Shown in pieces: positions 24,146 through 36,804 of a stretch of 64,000 nt of DNA. The position numbers and the translations under genes were made by a program. The notes below the pieces were generated by a model, which saw nothing but the letters and a program-made list of their open reading frames with translations, was not told where the DNA came from and searched no databases. The stretch is from Solen grandis (taxonomy: Eukaryota; Mollusca; Bivalvia; Adapedonta; Solenidae), in contig CM037777.1 in NCBI GenBank assembly GCA_021229015.1, positions 26,971,002-27,035,001 on the forward strand, given 5' to 3'. Each line of letters starts with the position of its first letter. Position 1 is the first letter of the stretch.

Positions 24146-24613
24146 ATTGATGAACAGATAACGGATGATGCAATGTGTTAGGAGTGTGACGGAACACATG
24201 TTTCGGTTTAATCAGTTGTACAGGATGTGTTCACTCTATTTTTTGTTAATTTTATCAGCGACTTAGATTAGACATCGATGTCTAATATATCTTTATTTCC
24301 TCCAATTTCGGAGAGCATTTAAAGACACGAAAGTAACATAAACACCATACACATATGATACAACAATAACAAGTGTGACATTAATTTACATCAACATGTA
24401 TATTTTAATTAACAAATAGATTAATGTGACCAGTGATGAAAAAAATGCGAAAAGAGAAAGATGAAGAAACAAAACAAATATTTTTCATGGAAACCCTTTC
24501 CGAAACGAAACTAAAGAGCTTATAAATGGTTATTATTGTTTTATGTATAAATAATAAGATAACAGTCCATTAATAAATTAATGGCATAACATACAAATCA
24601 GTATATATTTAAT

Positions 24614-25676
24614 TAGGGTTGTCACAATGCGCCGAAATGGACCGATATATTGCGATACACTAGCACCGTATTGCGATACATACCACGATATATTGCTTCA
24701 TGGACCAAAGATATGACTGCATATTCTTTCTTACTTCAAATATTTTACTTTAACTGCTCAAATATGTAGCAGTCAGTAAATAAACACATAAAAAGTCATA
24801 CAGTTATTTATATCATTTAAGATTTTGACTAGTAATATGAGATTGGCAATGCCATGACTAAAATATTCTGAATAATGTCCAATTAACTCAATGTCTTTTC
24901 ATTTTATAACTCCTAGAGCCTCTGGCTCTTTTGGGGCAGATTCAGGTGAAATAGATCGATCAGATCCTACTTTAGATGTCGCACTAAGAGGCTGACGTAC
25001 AATGTGCGTTTTTAATTGTTACTTTGCAAAGTTGTTGACAAACAGTAACCCGATCGATGATTTTGACCCATTCTTTTATGAGGCTAAAAAAAAGGTCCAA
25101 ATTACTACTCAAGTTTAAAATTAGAAAAATGTAAATGTCAATGAATACGCTCTCCCTACCTCAATGATATTATCTATCAATCTTATAATCCAGTGCATGA
25201 TAAGAATTTTGTTGTCATAGTTGATTTTTTGTCTCCTTGTCTTCATTTTTAAACTAGTATATAACAACAATGATCACGATGGGGACAACCGTCTGGACAT
25301 CATATTTGTTGTCAAAACATAGGCATATGAATTAAAATCAGTAACAAAAATAGTGTATATATATGAATATAATTATTTGCAAGCATTAAATTACAAAATG
25401 ATCCTAATTATGTTTAGCAATGCGGATAAAGGTGTTGCAGTCACCATCTGCAGGCTCACTTGCACTGCAGCTGACAAAAACTTTAAAAAAGTATACGAGC
25501 ACAATAAGGGACACTCTTTCCACAAATGACACTTTAATCATTACATTTGCCAATTAGCAGGTTGCATTTCCAAATAAATCTTACTATGAAAAAATATCAC
25601 TAAAAACCGGTACGTTGATTTCGTATGTGGTACAATACCGTTCAGCTGCATACAGCAATATATCGTGACACCTCTA
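24614..25676. mobile_element. Non-autonomous hAT-type element, 1063 bp
   Basis: Ends TAGGGTTGTCAC and GTGACACCTCTA are short terminal inverted repeats. Perfect 8-bp target duplication TATTTAAT (24606-24613, 25677-25684), the diagnostic length for hAT elements. Subterminal GATATATTGCGATAC and CCGTATTGCGATACATACC repeats resemble hAT ends. No transposase frame survives, so it is an internally deleted derivative. Confidence 0.88.
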
Positions 25677-26017
25677 TATTTAATATATAGCAAGGACATG
25701 GGAAAGGACGTGAGGTGAAACATCCACTTAGTCATAGAAGTCACGGGAACATTGTTGTACAATATGACAGCTTACTAAGTTTTCACATGACAAGTTAAAA
25801 AAAAGTGTTATCCATAATATCTTAACCAATTTTATGCACATATATAAAGATTTTTTTTTAATAAACCTGGTCAAAGTGCTACCAAGCTCCAAGTACCGTA
25901 TTAACAAACGTTGACCTGGCCATATGTAACACTGCGTCTACCTTTTGACCGCAGAACACTACTTGAAGCCTATGAAAGTAATACAGTCGCATGGGAACGG
26001 TAACCAGACAATCATAA

Positions 26018-26208
26018 GGCATATAAGGGTAGTTCCAGGACTGGTTGACCCGCTATCAGGATAATGTGACTAGGTGTGGTATCATGCCACATGTCTACGG
26101 CGTGAAACTGCAGTGTAACAACGCTATTTCTGTCTCAAGTAGACATCGTCTCCAAATGACTGAAATACTGTCGGCGGAACGTTAAACTCAATAAAGAAAC
26201 AAATAAGT
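26018..26208 (+). mobile_element. SINE-1, 5'-truncated
   Basis: Starts at CATATAAGGGTAGTTCCAGG and runs through GTGGTATCATGCCACATG to tail ATGACTGAAATACTGTCGG and CGTTAAACTCAATAAAG. Head absent. Confidence 0.85.
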
Positions 26209-26539
26209 ATTACGTAGCATCTTACAGACACATTTCAGTAACATCAGTACATTTATAGCCCCAGGCCGTGTACTGAGTCATCACTCTGACAATGGTTTGC
26301 TTACAATAGCTAGATTAGCTTTGGTATTCATTCCAGTTATCCGTTCAAATTGTAAAAATATCAAGCCGCCAATATATCACATTTATCTCCAACCATTATC
26401 ATAACAACGTCATAAATAGCTTCAGTCTCGTGTACACATTGGCTATGTGATATTTTACTGTCATAGATAAAGGGACATGTAATGGCACATAAGACTTACA
26501 ATGGCTTTTTCTTACATTGTACTACACGAACTAACCGTG

Positions 26540-26845
26540 CTCGGTTGCCGAGAGGTTAGTGTATCCGCTTCATGAGGTCGTGGGTTCGATTCTCATTCGC
26601 GACCTACCAAAGACATCAAAATGGTACTGGTAGCTCCGTGCTTGGCGCTCAGCATACAGGGTAGTTCCAAGACCGCTAAGCCCCAGTGTTAGGATAATGT
26701 GACTGGGTGTGGTTTCATGCCACATGCCTACGGCGTGATACTGCAGTGTGTAATAAAAAAATCAACAACTGATATATGTCTCAACTATCCAAATGACTGA
26801 AATTCTATCGATGGGACATTATACTCAACAAACAAACAAACAAAA
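26540..26845 (+). mobile_element. SINE-1, full length
   Basis: Head GCTCGGTTGCCGAGAGGTTA and B-box GGGTTCGATTCTC, full core, tail ending (CAAA)n. Imperfect flanking repeat TACACGAACT/TACATGAACT. A short insertion replaces part of the GCAGTGTGGCAGCAC block. Confidence 0.85.
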
Positions 26846-27311
26846 ATTACATGAACTCCTGACATGGAACAAAAAAATACCGTAAATATGAGTATAAAAG
26901 TATAAATGCCGGTGAGTTGAAGAAGAATACCTAGATGAAAATGAAGACTTGCGACAAGATGGTCTTAGACTAATAATTGGGTCCTCGCATGAAACATTGA
27001 ACCCGACACCTCTGTAATCTTTGGAAGAATGTCAAATGATCTTGCCCACTTATGCCTATCAGATCCCCACGTTCAACTTTTTTTTACTTCAGTGTTTATA
27101 TGTGCTTTATAATCATTGCTCTAGCGGCCAGTGTTAGGTCATAGAAATATTACAGAGAATTCATAAGCATTCGTCCAACTTCAGGGCTTTTTAAATCTAT
27201 ATATTAAGAAAGAAATCAAGTTGTAAGATGCATTTAATACATTATGTTGCATAAAACTACGTGTCTGATAGTAAGACATGCTATTCACGGCATTATGCCT
27301 TAAAACCAAGA

Positions 27312-27480
27312 TAAGGGCCCTGTTGGCTATCGGTAACATACATGACTGCAGTTCCGAATGCCATAGGCTTGAACCCTGTTGGGGCAAATATTGTTCATAG
27401 TCTGTTTATACACAAAGTACAGGTCCAACCCAGTGAAACCGTCGAAAGGGATTAGTTGAAGTAGTAAGAACTTGTTTTGT
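27312..27480 (+). mobile_element. SINE-3 copy
   Basis: Head AAGGGCCCTGTTGGCTATCG with B-box GGCTTGAACCCTG, core AAGTACAGGTCCAACCCAGT and GTCGAAAGGGAT, tail GTAAGAACTTGTTTTG. Confidence 0.65.
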
Positions 27481-27773
27481 TTTCCATTAAAAAAATAAAA
27501 AAGTCTAAAATTTAAAACTAGGCAATCTTCTAATGAATAGTGTGAAATCAGAGAATATATTCCACCATGTAACAACTGGCTAATAATATTTTTAAGTTTA
27601 TGTTTTGATTGACGTCTCCCTGTTTTCATGTATGAAAACCATATTTTCAAAAACAATCTGCAAGTTAACTAAACCCATGTTCTTCTTAAATCCTACCAGT
27701 TCCCGTTTGTTGCTCCCTGTGTACAATGTAGGACCAGTACTTCACAGTGTAAATGCCTTGAAGTAATATTGCA

Positions 27774-27848
27774 CTTATCGGAGCTCGAACTCCCACTTTC
27801 TAGATCCAGAGTACAGGGCCACCAAACCACCCGAGCACGGGGCCTTCA
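27774..27848 (-). mobile_element. tRNA-like SINE head
   Basis: Minus strand reads GTGCTCGGGTGGTTTGGTGG then GTGGGAGTTCGAGCTCCG. Shape and boxes are tRNA-like, but the arms do not close into a clear acceptor stem. Confidence 0.45.
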
Positions 27849-28937
27849 GTTGTGAGACATTACGGGGAACAGCATGTGACGTAAGGTTACAGTTCAAGAC
27901 TTAAACCACTTAAGTAGCGAGGAATTAAAGTTATGTAGGGCGAGGACCTATCATGTAAAGGTCTGAATCAATCCCGGTCAAACCTTCCTCAGTATCACGT
28001 AGCGGATTCCGGAGATAGCCGGAGTTATACGATTGGGTGGCGAGGTGTGAGTGCATACTAGCTATCAGACTACAAAACAGTCTTTCTGGCCCAGGTGACT
28101 CATTTCTATTGAATCTGTTTAAATATATCATTTTTTTTTATAAATGTAATAAACTCCATTAAGTTAAATGGGCTGTTTAACATAAAGCATTTTTACAATA
28201 GTATATAAATTACCATTTATTTAACACATCCCCCTTTTACCCTCTTTGAAACTCATTTCACTAAATGTGATGGATCAAAAAGTTGAATTTAAATTTTGTG
28301 ACAATAGTATATAAAGGAGATAGCTGAAATGTCGGTTGATGGCAAGTTTTTTTTCCAGAGAGTTGATGACTTGATAGTACCTTTTTTATCAAGACTATCG
28401 ATCTAATAACTAATGTCGTCTAAAAAACGTGATATCTTTACTAAGTATACATGTCCCTGTTTCACCAACACAACTAAACACTTAGCAATGCTGAACAAAG
28501 TCAATATATAAGCAACTATCTTTCTTTCACAATTTAAATCTTAATCAAGGAAGTACTCTTTTAAGCATCCTACCGACGATAACTTAGTTCATCCCATTGC
28601 CCGATAAAGTACACTTTTAGTTAGCAACACAAACACATTTCTTTAGCAATGATAAATCATTTTCTTAAAAAGAGAATATTTTAATAGGATTGGATTAAAC
28701 TTTAAATAAAAAATTTTTTTTTTTTAAATAAAATTTCGATAAAACTTTTTTTGAATATTGCTTAACATTGATTATTTACATAATGATAACTAAGCATTTT
28801 CTTAATCGCGAAAGATAGAATACGGTTGAGATGTAATTATGATGAAACGCTTCTTTAAGTATTGCTGGAACAGGTGTGTTCTGATATCGACATGATTGCA
28901 GTCATGTGGCGACGTTCTAATTATATGTGAAACGTAG

Positions 28938-29195
28938 CCATTTCCAAAAGAACGTGCAGTTTTTAATTTCAAATATTTCAATATTTATCAAACATATCAG
29001 TTTCAATTTTTGGACGCTATATCTCGTGTGTATTTGTCATCGATATAGCCCAAAATCTACTTCGTGGCAAGGAGAGATTTTGGGCTAGATCGATGACAAA
29101 TATACACGAGATATAATGTGCGAAAAATGAAACTAATATGTTTGCTAAATATTGATATATTTAAAATTAAAAAGTGACACTGTCATTTGGAACTG
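28938..29195. mobile_element. Foldback/MITE-like palindrome centred near 29070
   Basis: ATATCTCGTGTGTATTTGTC, then GATATAGCCCAAAATCT, is followed about 17 bp later by its reverse complement; TTTAATTTCAAATAT pairs with TTTAAAATTAAA further out. Arms about 100 bp, no coding frame. Confidence 0.75.
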
Positions 29196-29224
29196 AATGT
29201 ATACACACCCCATAGAACCTCAGA

Positions 29225-29352
29225 CCGAATATAACAACCTGGCCAAGCCGGAAGGCTTCTCTTATGAACAATTTGTGTGACCAGGCCGGGATTCGAACCC
29301 ACAGTGGTGATGGTCCAACAGATGGTAAATTATCAGCTATAGACACTCCATC
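29225..29352 (-). mobile_element. SINE-4-related fragment
   Basis: GCCGGAAGGCTTCTCTTATG and CCGGGATTCGAACCCACAGTG recall the head and core of SINE-4 copies at 46150 and 51307. No tail seen. Confidence 0.5.
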
Positions 29353-30075
29353 ACCAAGCTTCTTTGTCTATATTAGCTCTGCACATAAACCAACATCTAG
29401 TATGTACTACCCATTCTAAATGAGTATAAGAAAGATGATATCCTTGCTACCTTCGTTTTTATCCCCTGGTAGGAGGAGAAGAAGATCCATGTCGTGCTAA
29501 ATATAAAGGCCTTAAGTTTCTAGATATGTAAGAATTCGGCGTGTCATTGTGTCAGGCAATCGCATCTTCTACGCATTATTGAAAGTTTTTTTTGCTTTCG
29601 GATTTTTTTTATCAAAATTATGTTTGTGTGTACTCATTGATCATGCCCAAAACACTTCAAGAGTCGTTATACTTATATATTTTTGTAGATGTTTGGGGGT
29701 TGTTTAAATGTTTCGTGTCACTGGAATCATTCAACGTGTATTTTAGGGTAATGCTTATGATTACATTTAATGACTTATTGTCACTCATATATGCTTGTTT
29801 TATTTGAGTAATTTTCTTTGATGAAAATATTAACTTTCGCGTAAAGATGTAACGAAACATAACACTTTGACCGACATGACTTCTGTTCGTACTAGATCTT
29901 GAACTGCCATAAATTTGATTCTGTAGAGGTTGTATTAGTAGTAGTAGTAATTTTATCAATATGCCATGTACATACAATACAATCAAACACAACAGTTTGA
30001 AAGGCAAACCTGTATATCACCAAGAAATCTGATACTGAAATCATTAATAACAGTTAAGGTCTTCATTCTATTTAA

Positions 30076-30270
30076 GGTAATCCACACGTACATCATTATA
30101 TTATAATCATGGTCCTTCAAATGCTTAAAAAGACTTCAGTGCGGGTGCAAGCATCTATTGACATTAAGTTGTAAGCTCTGCTGCTCAAGGTCTATAAAGG
30201 CTTGCATTTATTAATTCTAACGATCTCTTGATGGACCATGATATCTCAATTAAATGATGGATGAATTAAC
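30076..30270 (+). mobile_element. MITE family D, full copy with TTAA flanks
   Basis: Starts GGTAATCCACACG, ends ATGATGGATGAATTAAC, flanked by TTAA at 30072-30075 and 30271-30274. About 195 bp. Confidence 0.85.
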
Positions 30271-30674
30271 TTAAGTAAGTAATAAATACTGTCAAACACC
30301 TGAGATATCTAAGTTAATTTGAAAACTAATAATTAGACGACCAGAAGACTTTCAGTAATTTTTATTAGTTCTTGTAGAGCAGGCAAACGAAAACCAGAAA
30401 TTTCAGTTGAAATAGGACTCCCTGAAGAAGTTTATATACGACTTTCATGGCCCATTTACTAAGACAACTACATAGCGAAGATAATGGGGGAAAAAAGAGG
30501 GGACCCGAATTTGTATTTGTATACATCACATAAACACGTATAAGGTTACTATTAAAGAGTATTTAATATAGCTTTCCGGTAGATTGGGCGAATCTAGGTT
30601 TATTTTCGTTACCAAATGAGTTTTTTGTGGGGGTGTACCATGTCAGCTATGTAATCTGAAGGACATTTAAGCTG

Positions 30675-30870
30675 TAAGCTGTGAGCACTTGTGACTACCT
30701 TTGCGACCATTGTAGGCCAAGATCAGCCTGCACGTCAGTGCAGTCTGGTCATGACCTGCACTGTTCGCTATTCAATCAAAGAAAAAAGTCAGCAAGGACC
30801 CCCATAAACAACTTATGGTACATTCTTAAATGAAGAACGGGCAAGTCCAAATAAGAAATTTAAGGTAAGG
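30675..30870 (+). repeat. Repeat family J
   Basis: Matches 9285-9447 through GCACTTGTGACTACCTTTGC, GGCCAAGATCAGCCTG and CAAGTCCAAATAAGAAATTT. It includes a GCACGTCAGTGC palindrome. Confidence 0.6.
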
Positions 30871-31194
30871 TTTAAGCGGTCCAGGTGTAGTGTGTGTACT
30901 GCTACGTTTACCCAAGTTTAAAATCGTGAATACCTTATTTGATTACAGACTTTTTATTTAAAGATCTTTAGTTCAAGGAGCACAACCAGTTTTACGGTTG
31001 AATAGCATGGGTTAGGACATTCAAATATTATTGTACTGGGTTTCAAAGCTTTACAATAGTTTCATATTTTCTCTTAACCGGATATTCGGCTTATTGCTGG
31101 ACTACTTATTTTGTGCAAAAGGTAAGAATATCAGTAACTTTTTGCAGATGGTCTGTGCCCAGATTGTCTTAACATTAATTGATGTTGAGCGTTG

Positions 31195-31370
31195 TAACAT
31201 ACACAATTTTGGACCCGAAGGTTGTGGGTTCGGGCACAATTGTGGTCAAGAATATTTCATGGTCATCCCAGGCGCCAAGTGCAGGTCCAACCCAGGAACC
31301 GCCAAGATAGATTAATATAAGTTGTAAGAACTTGATTCCCAATCGACGTAAAATAAATACGATTGACTTT
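31195..31370 (+). mobile_element. SINE-3 copy
   Basis: B-box GTGGGTTCGGGCAC, core CAGGCGCCAAGTGCAGGTCC and CCCAGGAACCGCCAAGATAG, tail GTTGTAAGAACTTGATTCCC then AATCGACGTAAAATAAATA. The small frame here is SINE sequence. Confidence 0.8.
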
Positions 31371-31434
31371 ATATGCTATAACATGTATGTTGTGAATGTA
31401 TATTATCTCATTGTTTCTTGAAAAGACAGCAAGT

Positions 31435-31675
31435 ACGGCTCTAGCTTGTCATGTTATTAGAATGCCCACTTCAAAAGTGGGAATGTTTGGGTTCGACTCC
31501 CAGCCGTAGCATACGGGATTTTTTTTTCAAATTGGAATAGCCACAAAGGGATGATAAGATAATAAGACTGCCTGGAGACTTAGGTATGACTCTGCAATGT
31601 GACGACTATATATCTGCATCGAATAATGCAATTTTGCAAACCATCTGAAATATATCATTAAACATTTAACTGAAA
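31435..31675 (+). mobile_element. Other tRNA-headed SINE-like repeat
   Basis: TACGGCTCTAGCTTGTCATG...GGGTTCGACTCCCAGCCGTA closes into an acceptor-like stem (TACGGCT/AGCCGTA), but the A-box region is poor. The sequence after it resembles a decayed SINE body (GTGACGACTATATATCTGC). It could instead be a tRNA pseudogene. Confidence 0.45.
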
Positions 31676-32519
31676 AAAAATGTGTAAATATTATTTCAAT
31701 GCAATGCACATGAAAAGGTTCAAAATAACACGGACAATTTTTTATTCCTTTTTTCTGATTTAAGTACTTTTTAATAAGAACCATTTCTTTCTTTAAGATC
31801 TCTTGCATATCAACTTCAACTTCTTCTTCTACTCATTCTTTCTCCTCCACATCATCACCATCGTCGACGTCTATTTCCATCTCTTCTTCTTCCCCCTTCT
31901 GTCTCTTCTTCTTCATTTTCATCATCATAATTTTCATCATTATGATAAGAGCTGTTTCTTTTAAATCTGCAATTTTTCAGTCATTTAGACAGCGACTATG
32001 GTGCCACCGAACATATTAGTGAACACAAAATATATCTTTCAGCAAAATATTTTATGACGATGCACTCCAAAATCGTCCAGAATGTGAATTTGCATTAATT
32101 TCTGGGATATTATTCACACGAATCTAAATGATTTTATGTTATGGGACATTAAATGAAGATTGGGGAGTCAAAAGTACCATTCTGTGTATACAACGAAATA
32201 AAAATATAATTTAGTAAGAAAATGAACATCGCAAACGTTGTCATGGAAAATTAATTTTAAATGAAATCGTTCACAGATCCTGCAGGGAGGTTGACGGTAT
32301 AACAATGGTCGAGAAATAGTGTGGGGGCGCCGAGATCTCGTGACTATTCTTCGTTTTGATGTCACGAGATACAGTGTCGAATTACACCAAGGTTGTCGAA
32401 TCATTGTGATTCGGATACGCACGAAAATTTTACTTAACACTATTAAGGCCATTGAAATTTTCATTTGCTCGGGATGTAACGCCCCACCTGATAGTAGTTC
32501 AGTTATGCTTTGACGACTT

Positions 32520-32745
32520 CTATATAGTGCTTGCTGCAGTATGACGCCGTAGACAAGTGGATTTGTACCACACCAAATTAAAATAGTCTGCAGCTGATCT
32601 CACCTGTCTAGAAAGTACTCGCATGTGTATATAGAGATACACATTATGCACCAGTACCCTTTTAAGCTTGTGATATATCGCGACCGAGGATCAAACCCAC
32701 ACCTTCCAGGTTACGGAGCGGACGCTCAAACTACATGGCCACATT
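32520..32745 (-). mobile_element. SINE-1, old copy
   Basis: GCAGTATGACGCCGTAGACA, ATATCGCGACCGAGGATCAA and ACGGAGCGGACGCTC are recognisable; the middle has diverged. Confidence 0.65.
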
Positions 32746-34852
32746 GAACCAGTTCGCTACCAGCATATCTCAAAGAAACCGATAAGTAGCAAATGGTGAA
32801 GATCCTTATCTGCTTGCTAGTAAGACGATCAGGTGTCATACCGTCTGTCAAATTTATTTTTGTCAAAGCACGATGCCATGTATGTTGTGAATAACTATTT
32901 ATTAACAAAACTAAAAATAGTTCAGATTTTAGAAGAAACGCCAAAAATCGTATGTGTGTTGATTATAAATGCATTTATCTAATATGATTTTATTACAGCA
33001 AGTCTGTTCATATGAATTTATTTTTAAAGTGGAGAATGGCAAATCTACACAGAGATAATTCGAACAATACACTGAGTAAAATACCAGACGGTAGCTCATG
33101 ATCAAACATTATTCAATACATAAAAGAACCGATGATGTTGCGAGGTATATACAAACACAGGTATCCAGTCTGTCTAAATGTGTATATACACTTTAATCAC
33201 TTTCTTCTTCTATGGACACTAGCTTTCTGTTGTTACTTATTTCTTGACATAATGAAATTAAATACACTGTATAAACAACCGTTGATAAAAGCTATATATT
33301 ATCATCCACCGGATACAGAAATTTGTGTCAGCTATTGTTTACCTTACAAACATTTCGTCTATTTCCACAGGACATGGTTAATAATATCTGATAACTCTCA
33401 GTCCTGACTAGAGAAAAATCGCACATTTTTGGACTGCAGAAACTAATTATTCATAACAGGTAAAGAAAACGTCTTTTGTGGCGAAACCTTAAATGTTCAT
33501 ACAATAGAAATATCATTTGAAATCTAAAACCATTTATCAGAATGAAACTATTTGCTCGCCATATTTAGGTCACACTCACAATTGCTCCGCTCTGTACAAA
33601 TATTAAGACCAAGGATAATGAGTTCGTCATTTTATTTACACAACGTGAGAATCACATTCATCTAGTTTCGAAATCTCAGAAGTTTAAAAAATAATAACAA
33701 CGTTAACATTTTCAATGTTTGCCGTAATGGATAATGCTTATAAACTGATATAGTCATATTTAAATATGACAGGGAATTTGTACACTTTTTTTTAAAAGCA
33801 GCACGTTCCCAGATAGTCATTTTCTAAGAGTTTGATTTTTAACCGTATGTGTGTATTACGTCTATCAATACCCATCTATAGATTGAAACCTTCCGTGACT
33901 GTTAAAAAAAAAAATGGTTGATTTCCCATTACCAGCAATAGCGTTACACACGGTATTGTAATTATATTTAGAATTACTAAACCTTTATTTAGATTTTTGG
34001 CGTCACATGACTGATCACATTCACTATTTGCGCATGCGCTAACTTTACAAGTTTATAGTTTGAACTTTCGAATTCGTTACCCGAAAGAACATATGTTGCG
34101 GAACGTGTCACGTGGTACCGCAAGCACCTGCTTCGGGGATACCGTATTCTATATTAAACCGATTACCTCGAAGTGGCGTTTACGAAATAAGCGCTGTCCT
34201 AAGCAATGTGACCTACATTTGCGGTATTTTTTTTTTATTTTTTTTTGTGAGGAAACAAAAACTTTACCAACATTAATGAAACTCTTTTGTTTATTTCTAC
34301 CGATGATCTGTGAACGAACTGCTCTAAGCTTCCATAAATATATTCCACCATGCAATTTTCAATCACAAGGTTAAGTACATTGTCTCATTAATCATATACT
34401 ATTTCATATAAATGCATGCCACCATTCATGTCTTAATATAATCTCATTTCTATAATGTATATTAGAAATACAGTTTGTTTTGAGGTTCAGACCTAGATAT
34501 ACGCTCAAAGGATATTCACTCCCCTAAAAGGGACATTAATCTAAAAAAATGTACAACTCTACGAGTGAACAAAGAGCACGTGCAATTAACTTGAATGTTC
34601 GAGAGCGTATGAAGAATGTGATTTTTATTTTTCATTCCAATTACATAAGCACGAACTGAATACCATAACATAATGATTTTTCAAGGAGTCGAGGATTTTT
34701 TGTTGAATTTTCAGACAGTCATTTTTTCTCACGATATTGATTTCAGCGGCCAATTCAGTATTATATCTAAATTATATAAAGGTTAATGAATTAATATACG
34801 AGTACATGACTGAATCCGCGAGCATGTGTTTTACTCCGAATCCACGAAAATG

Positions 34853-34990
34853 CATGCCAACCAGTCCTGGAGCTGCGCTATACCCTTATAAACTGAGCGC
34901 CAATAAAAATAGTCATACCAGTAACATATTTTACTTTATGTCGAGGCCGCGGGTCGAACCCAAGACGTCCCGATATTTTAACCATTCGTA
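34853..34990 (-). mobile_element. SINE-1, head and early core only
   Basis: CCAACCAGTCCTGGAGCTGC, ACTGAGCGCCAA and CGCGGGTCGAACCCAAGACG match the 5' half on the minus strand. Confidence 0.65.
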
Positions 34991-35402
34991 TTAATATTAC
35001 TGTTTTTTCGTTGTATTTCGTTGAATAAAATTTGTTTCTATAGACTTTTTAAAACGACATCTTGTTTGAATTAAGACTTATGTTAGGGAGGTATGGCGAG
35101 TAAAAATAATTTTACGTAAGAGTTTCTTGTGCCCAGTTAAAATATTTGCAGCGGTAATCCACACATAATAAAATAAAACTAACACTATTTACCCATAGCC
35201 TCGTCACACGTGAAAATGTTTGTTCATGTAAATGAAATTACGTTCTAATATAAATAAATATCACATACGTCATCTTCCAGAATCGGAGATCTTTTGACTT
35301 TTCGAAATCCCATTTATAAATACTTTTATAACTCAATCCTACTCTACTATGAGCTAAATCAAATTTACAGTAATTCTAAACCATCGCAGATTTTACTGGA
35401 AC

Positions 35403-35575
35403 AGTCCCAGTAACCGAGAGGTAACATCGTCTGCCCCGTAATGGGTATATTGTGCGTTTGGTTCCCGGCGAGTCGTTGAAATCTCCCTGGCTTGGCACTA
35501 AGAGGTCCGGTTTCAAGATAATATGACTGGGTGTGGTACAAGGTCACTTATGTTTGTTGCGTGTAATGGACTAAG
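35403..35575 (+). mobile_element. SINE-1-like degenerate copy
   Basis: CCCAGTAACCGAGAGGTAAC (A-box-like), TTTGGTTCCCGGCG, GCTTGGCACTAAG and GATAATATGACTGGGTGTGG are preserved. Confidence 0.55.
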
Positions 35576-35627
35576 ACCACAATTAATTTTACTATATGTT
35601 CTATATAAGCATATATATACAAATGAC

Positions 35628-35800
35628 AATTCATTCGGATTTTCATGTGAGGAAGCCTTCCAGCTGGCTTGCGGTAGGTCGGTGGTTCTACCCGGATGCC
35701 TCCGTGCATTCGGGGTCTTCCTCCACCTGTAATTAGCTGGACGTCGCTATATGACTGAAATACTATCGAGGCGACGGTAAACTCAAATAGTCAAGTCAAG
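35628..35800 (+). mobile_element. SINE-4, 5'-truncated
   Basis: CGGATTTTCATGTGAGGAAG, CTTCCAGCTGGCTTGCGGTA and GGTCTTCCTCCACCTGTAA form the body. Tail ATATGACTGAAATACTATCG, then GGTAAACTCAAATAGTCAAGT. Confidence 0.8.
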
Positions 35801-36259
35801 TCAAATGACAATTTCTGTGAGGGAAATTGACATCCAAACTTACCCTCATTAGATACATGTAGATCTATTCAAGAGAAATAATTCTGTACATTTTAAACAT
35901 GGGGTCACCCGACTACTTTTTGACCTATTTAAGGCCAAAATAACATATGTATGAATTTAGTGCACCGGTCGGCCATTTCACACCAATTTTCTCAAAAATT
36001 CCCCTCGATCTCAGTAATGCTCAACTTTTAAGGTTGTTGTGCAATAAGGCCTCCAAATTGGACATTTTATGACAATTTTAACTGTGTTCTATAGGATTTA
36101 ATTCTCTATTGCATGTCTTTCAGTAAAAAAATTCACCATAATTCAGCATTAAATAGGGTCACTATTTTCTGTGTAGGCACATCCGGATGCAGGGTAACCA
36201 AGGGCAGGTAACTGTGGTCTTAGTCCTAATCGCAGCGAGTCAGCATTATACCGGCATTT

Positions 36260-36420
36260 GTTCCATGTCCCCAAATGACTGAAATGCTGTTGATGGAACG
36301 TTTTGTTCCTGGGTATTCCGGTTATCTCTCACAACTAGAGCATCTTGCAATCTATGTCATAGGGAAATATTTATTTAAGTTGTTGGAACTTGTTTTACAA
36401 TTCACGTAAAATAAACGAAT
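36260..36420 (+). mobile_element. Composite of SINE-1/4 tail and SINE-2 3' half
   Basis: CCCCAAATGACTGAAATGCTG to GGAACGTTTTG is the first tail. It is followed at once by TTCCTGGGTATTCCGGTTAT and TTGTTGGAACTTGTTTTACA from SINE-2. Confidence 0.6.
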
Positions 36421-36804
36421 ACGTTCTACTAAATCATCTCCTTTTTATAAAACCGGATATTAAAGTTACCCTTGGGATATAAAATATCGAGTGAAAGGGA
36501 TTGCACTTCTGAAACAGAACTGGCAAAACCCAGTTTTCCACTACATTACCCGTGTATCTTTAAAAACGACCCAAGTGTCGAATATATCTTAGTTACAGTA
36601 TCAGACACAATAAAGGTATAGGGTCAACGTTTGGTCCCTTAAAAGATATCTTATATTACATATATGTAAAGATTATGTTCTATTTCTCAGTTTCAGGCAT
36701 GTTTGGTGGTTGGTATTTTTGAAATAGTTAGGGTAAAAATGGCCACGATTTTGAAATTTAAGTATAAAATAACCGCGTTTAACTAGCACATGGTACTAGC
36801 TTAA

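Larger units (their letters stand above)
14401..24605. other. Region without a recognised gene (10.2 kb)
   Basis: No signal peptide, domain or consistent exon set on either strand. It holds SINEs and MITEs recorded separately, degenerate CCGGTATTTTAT-type repeats at about 15620-15905, a TA run near 15980, an AAT microsatellite (18211-18236), an A tract near 19130, and a low-complexity frame at 20951-21334 built from GTC, ACT and CTA triplets. Confidence 0.5.

Noticed and set aside
26540..26610. Possible tRNA gene (good A and B boxes)
   Set aside because: The sequence continues directly into the SINE-1 core and has no closed acceptor stem; it is a SINE head.
31435..31515. Possible tRNA with TACGGCT/AGCCGTA stem
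   Set aside because: A-box and anticodon arm are poor and a SINE-like body follows; listed as a repeat instead.
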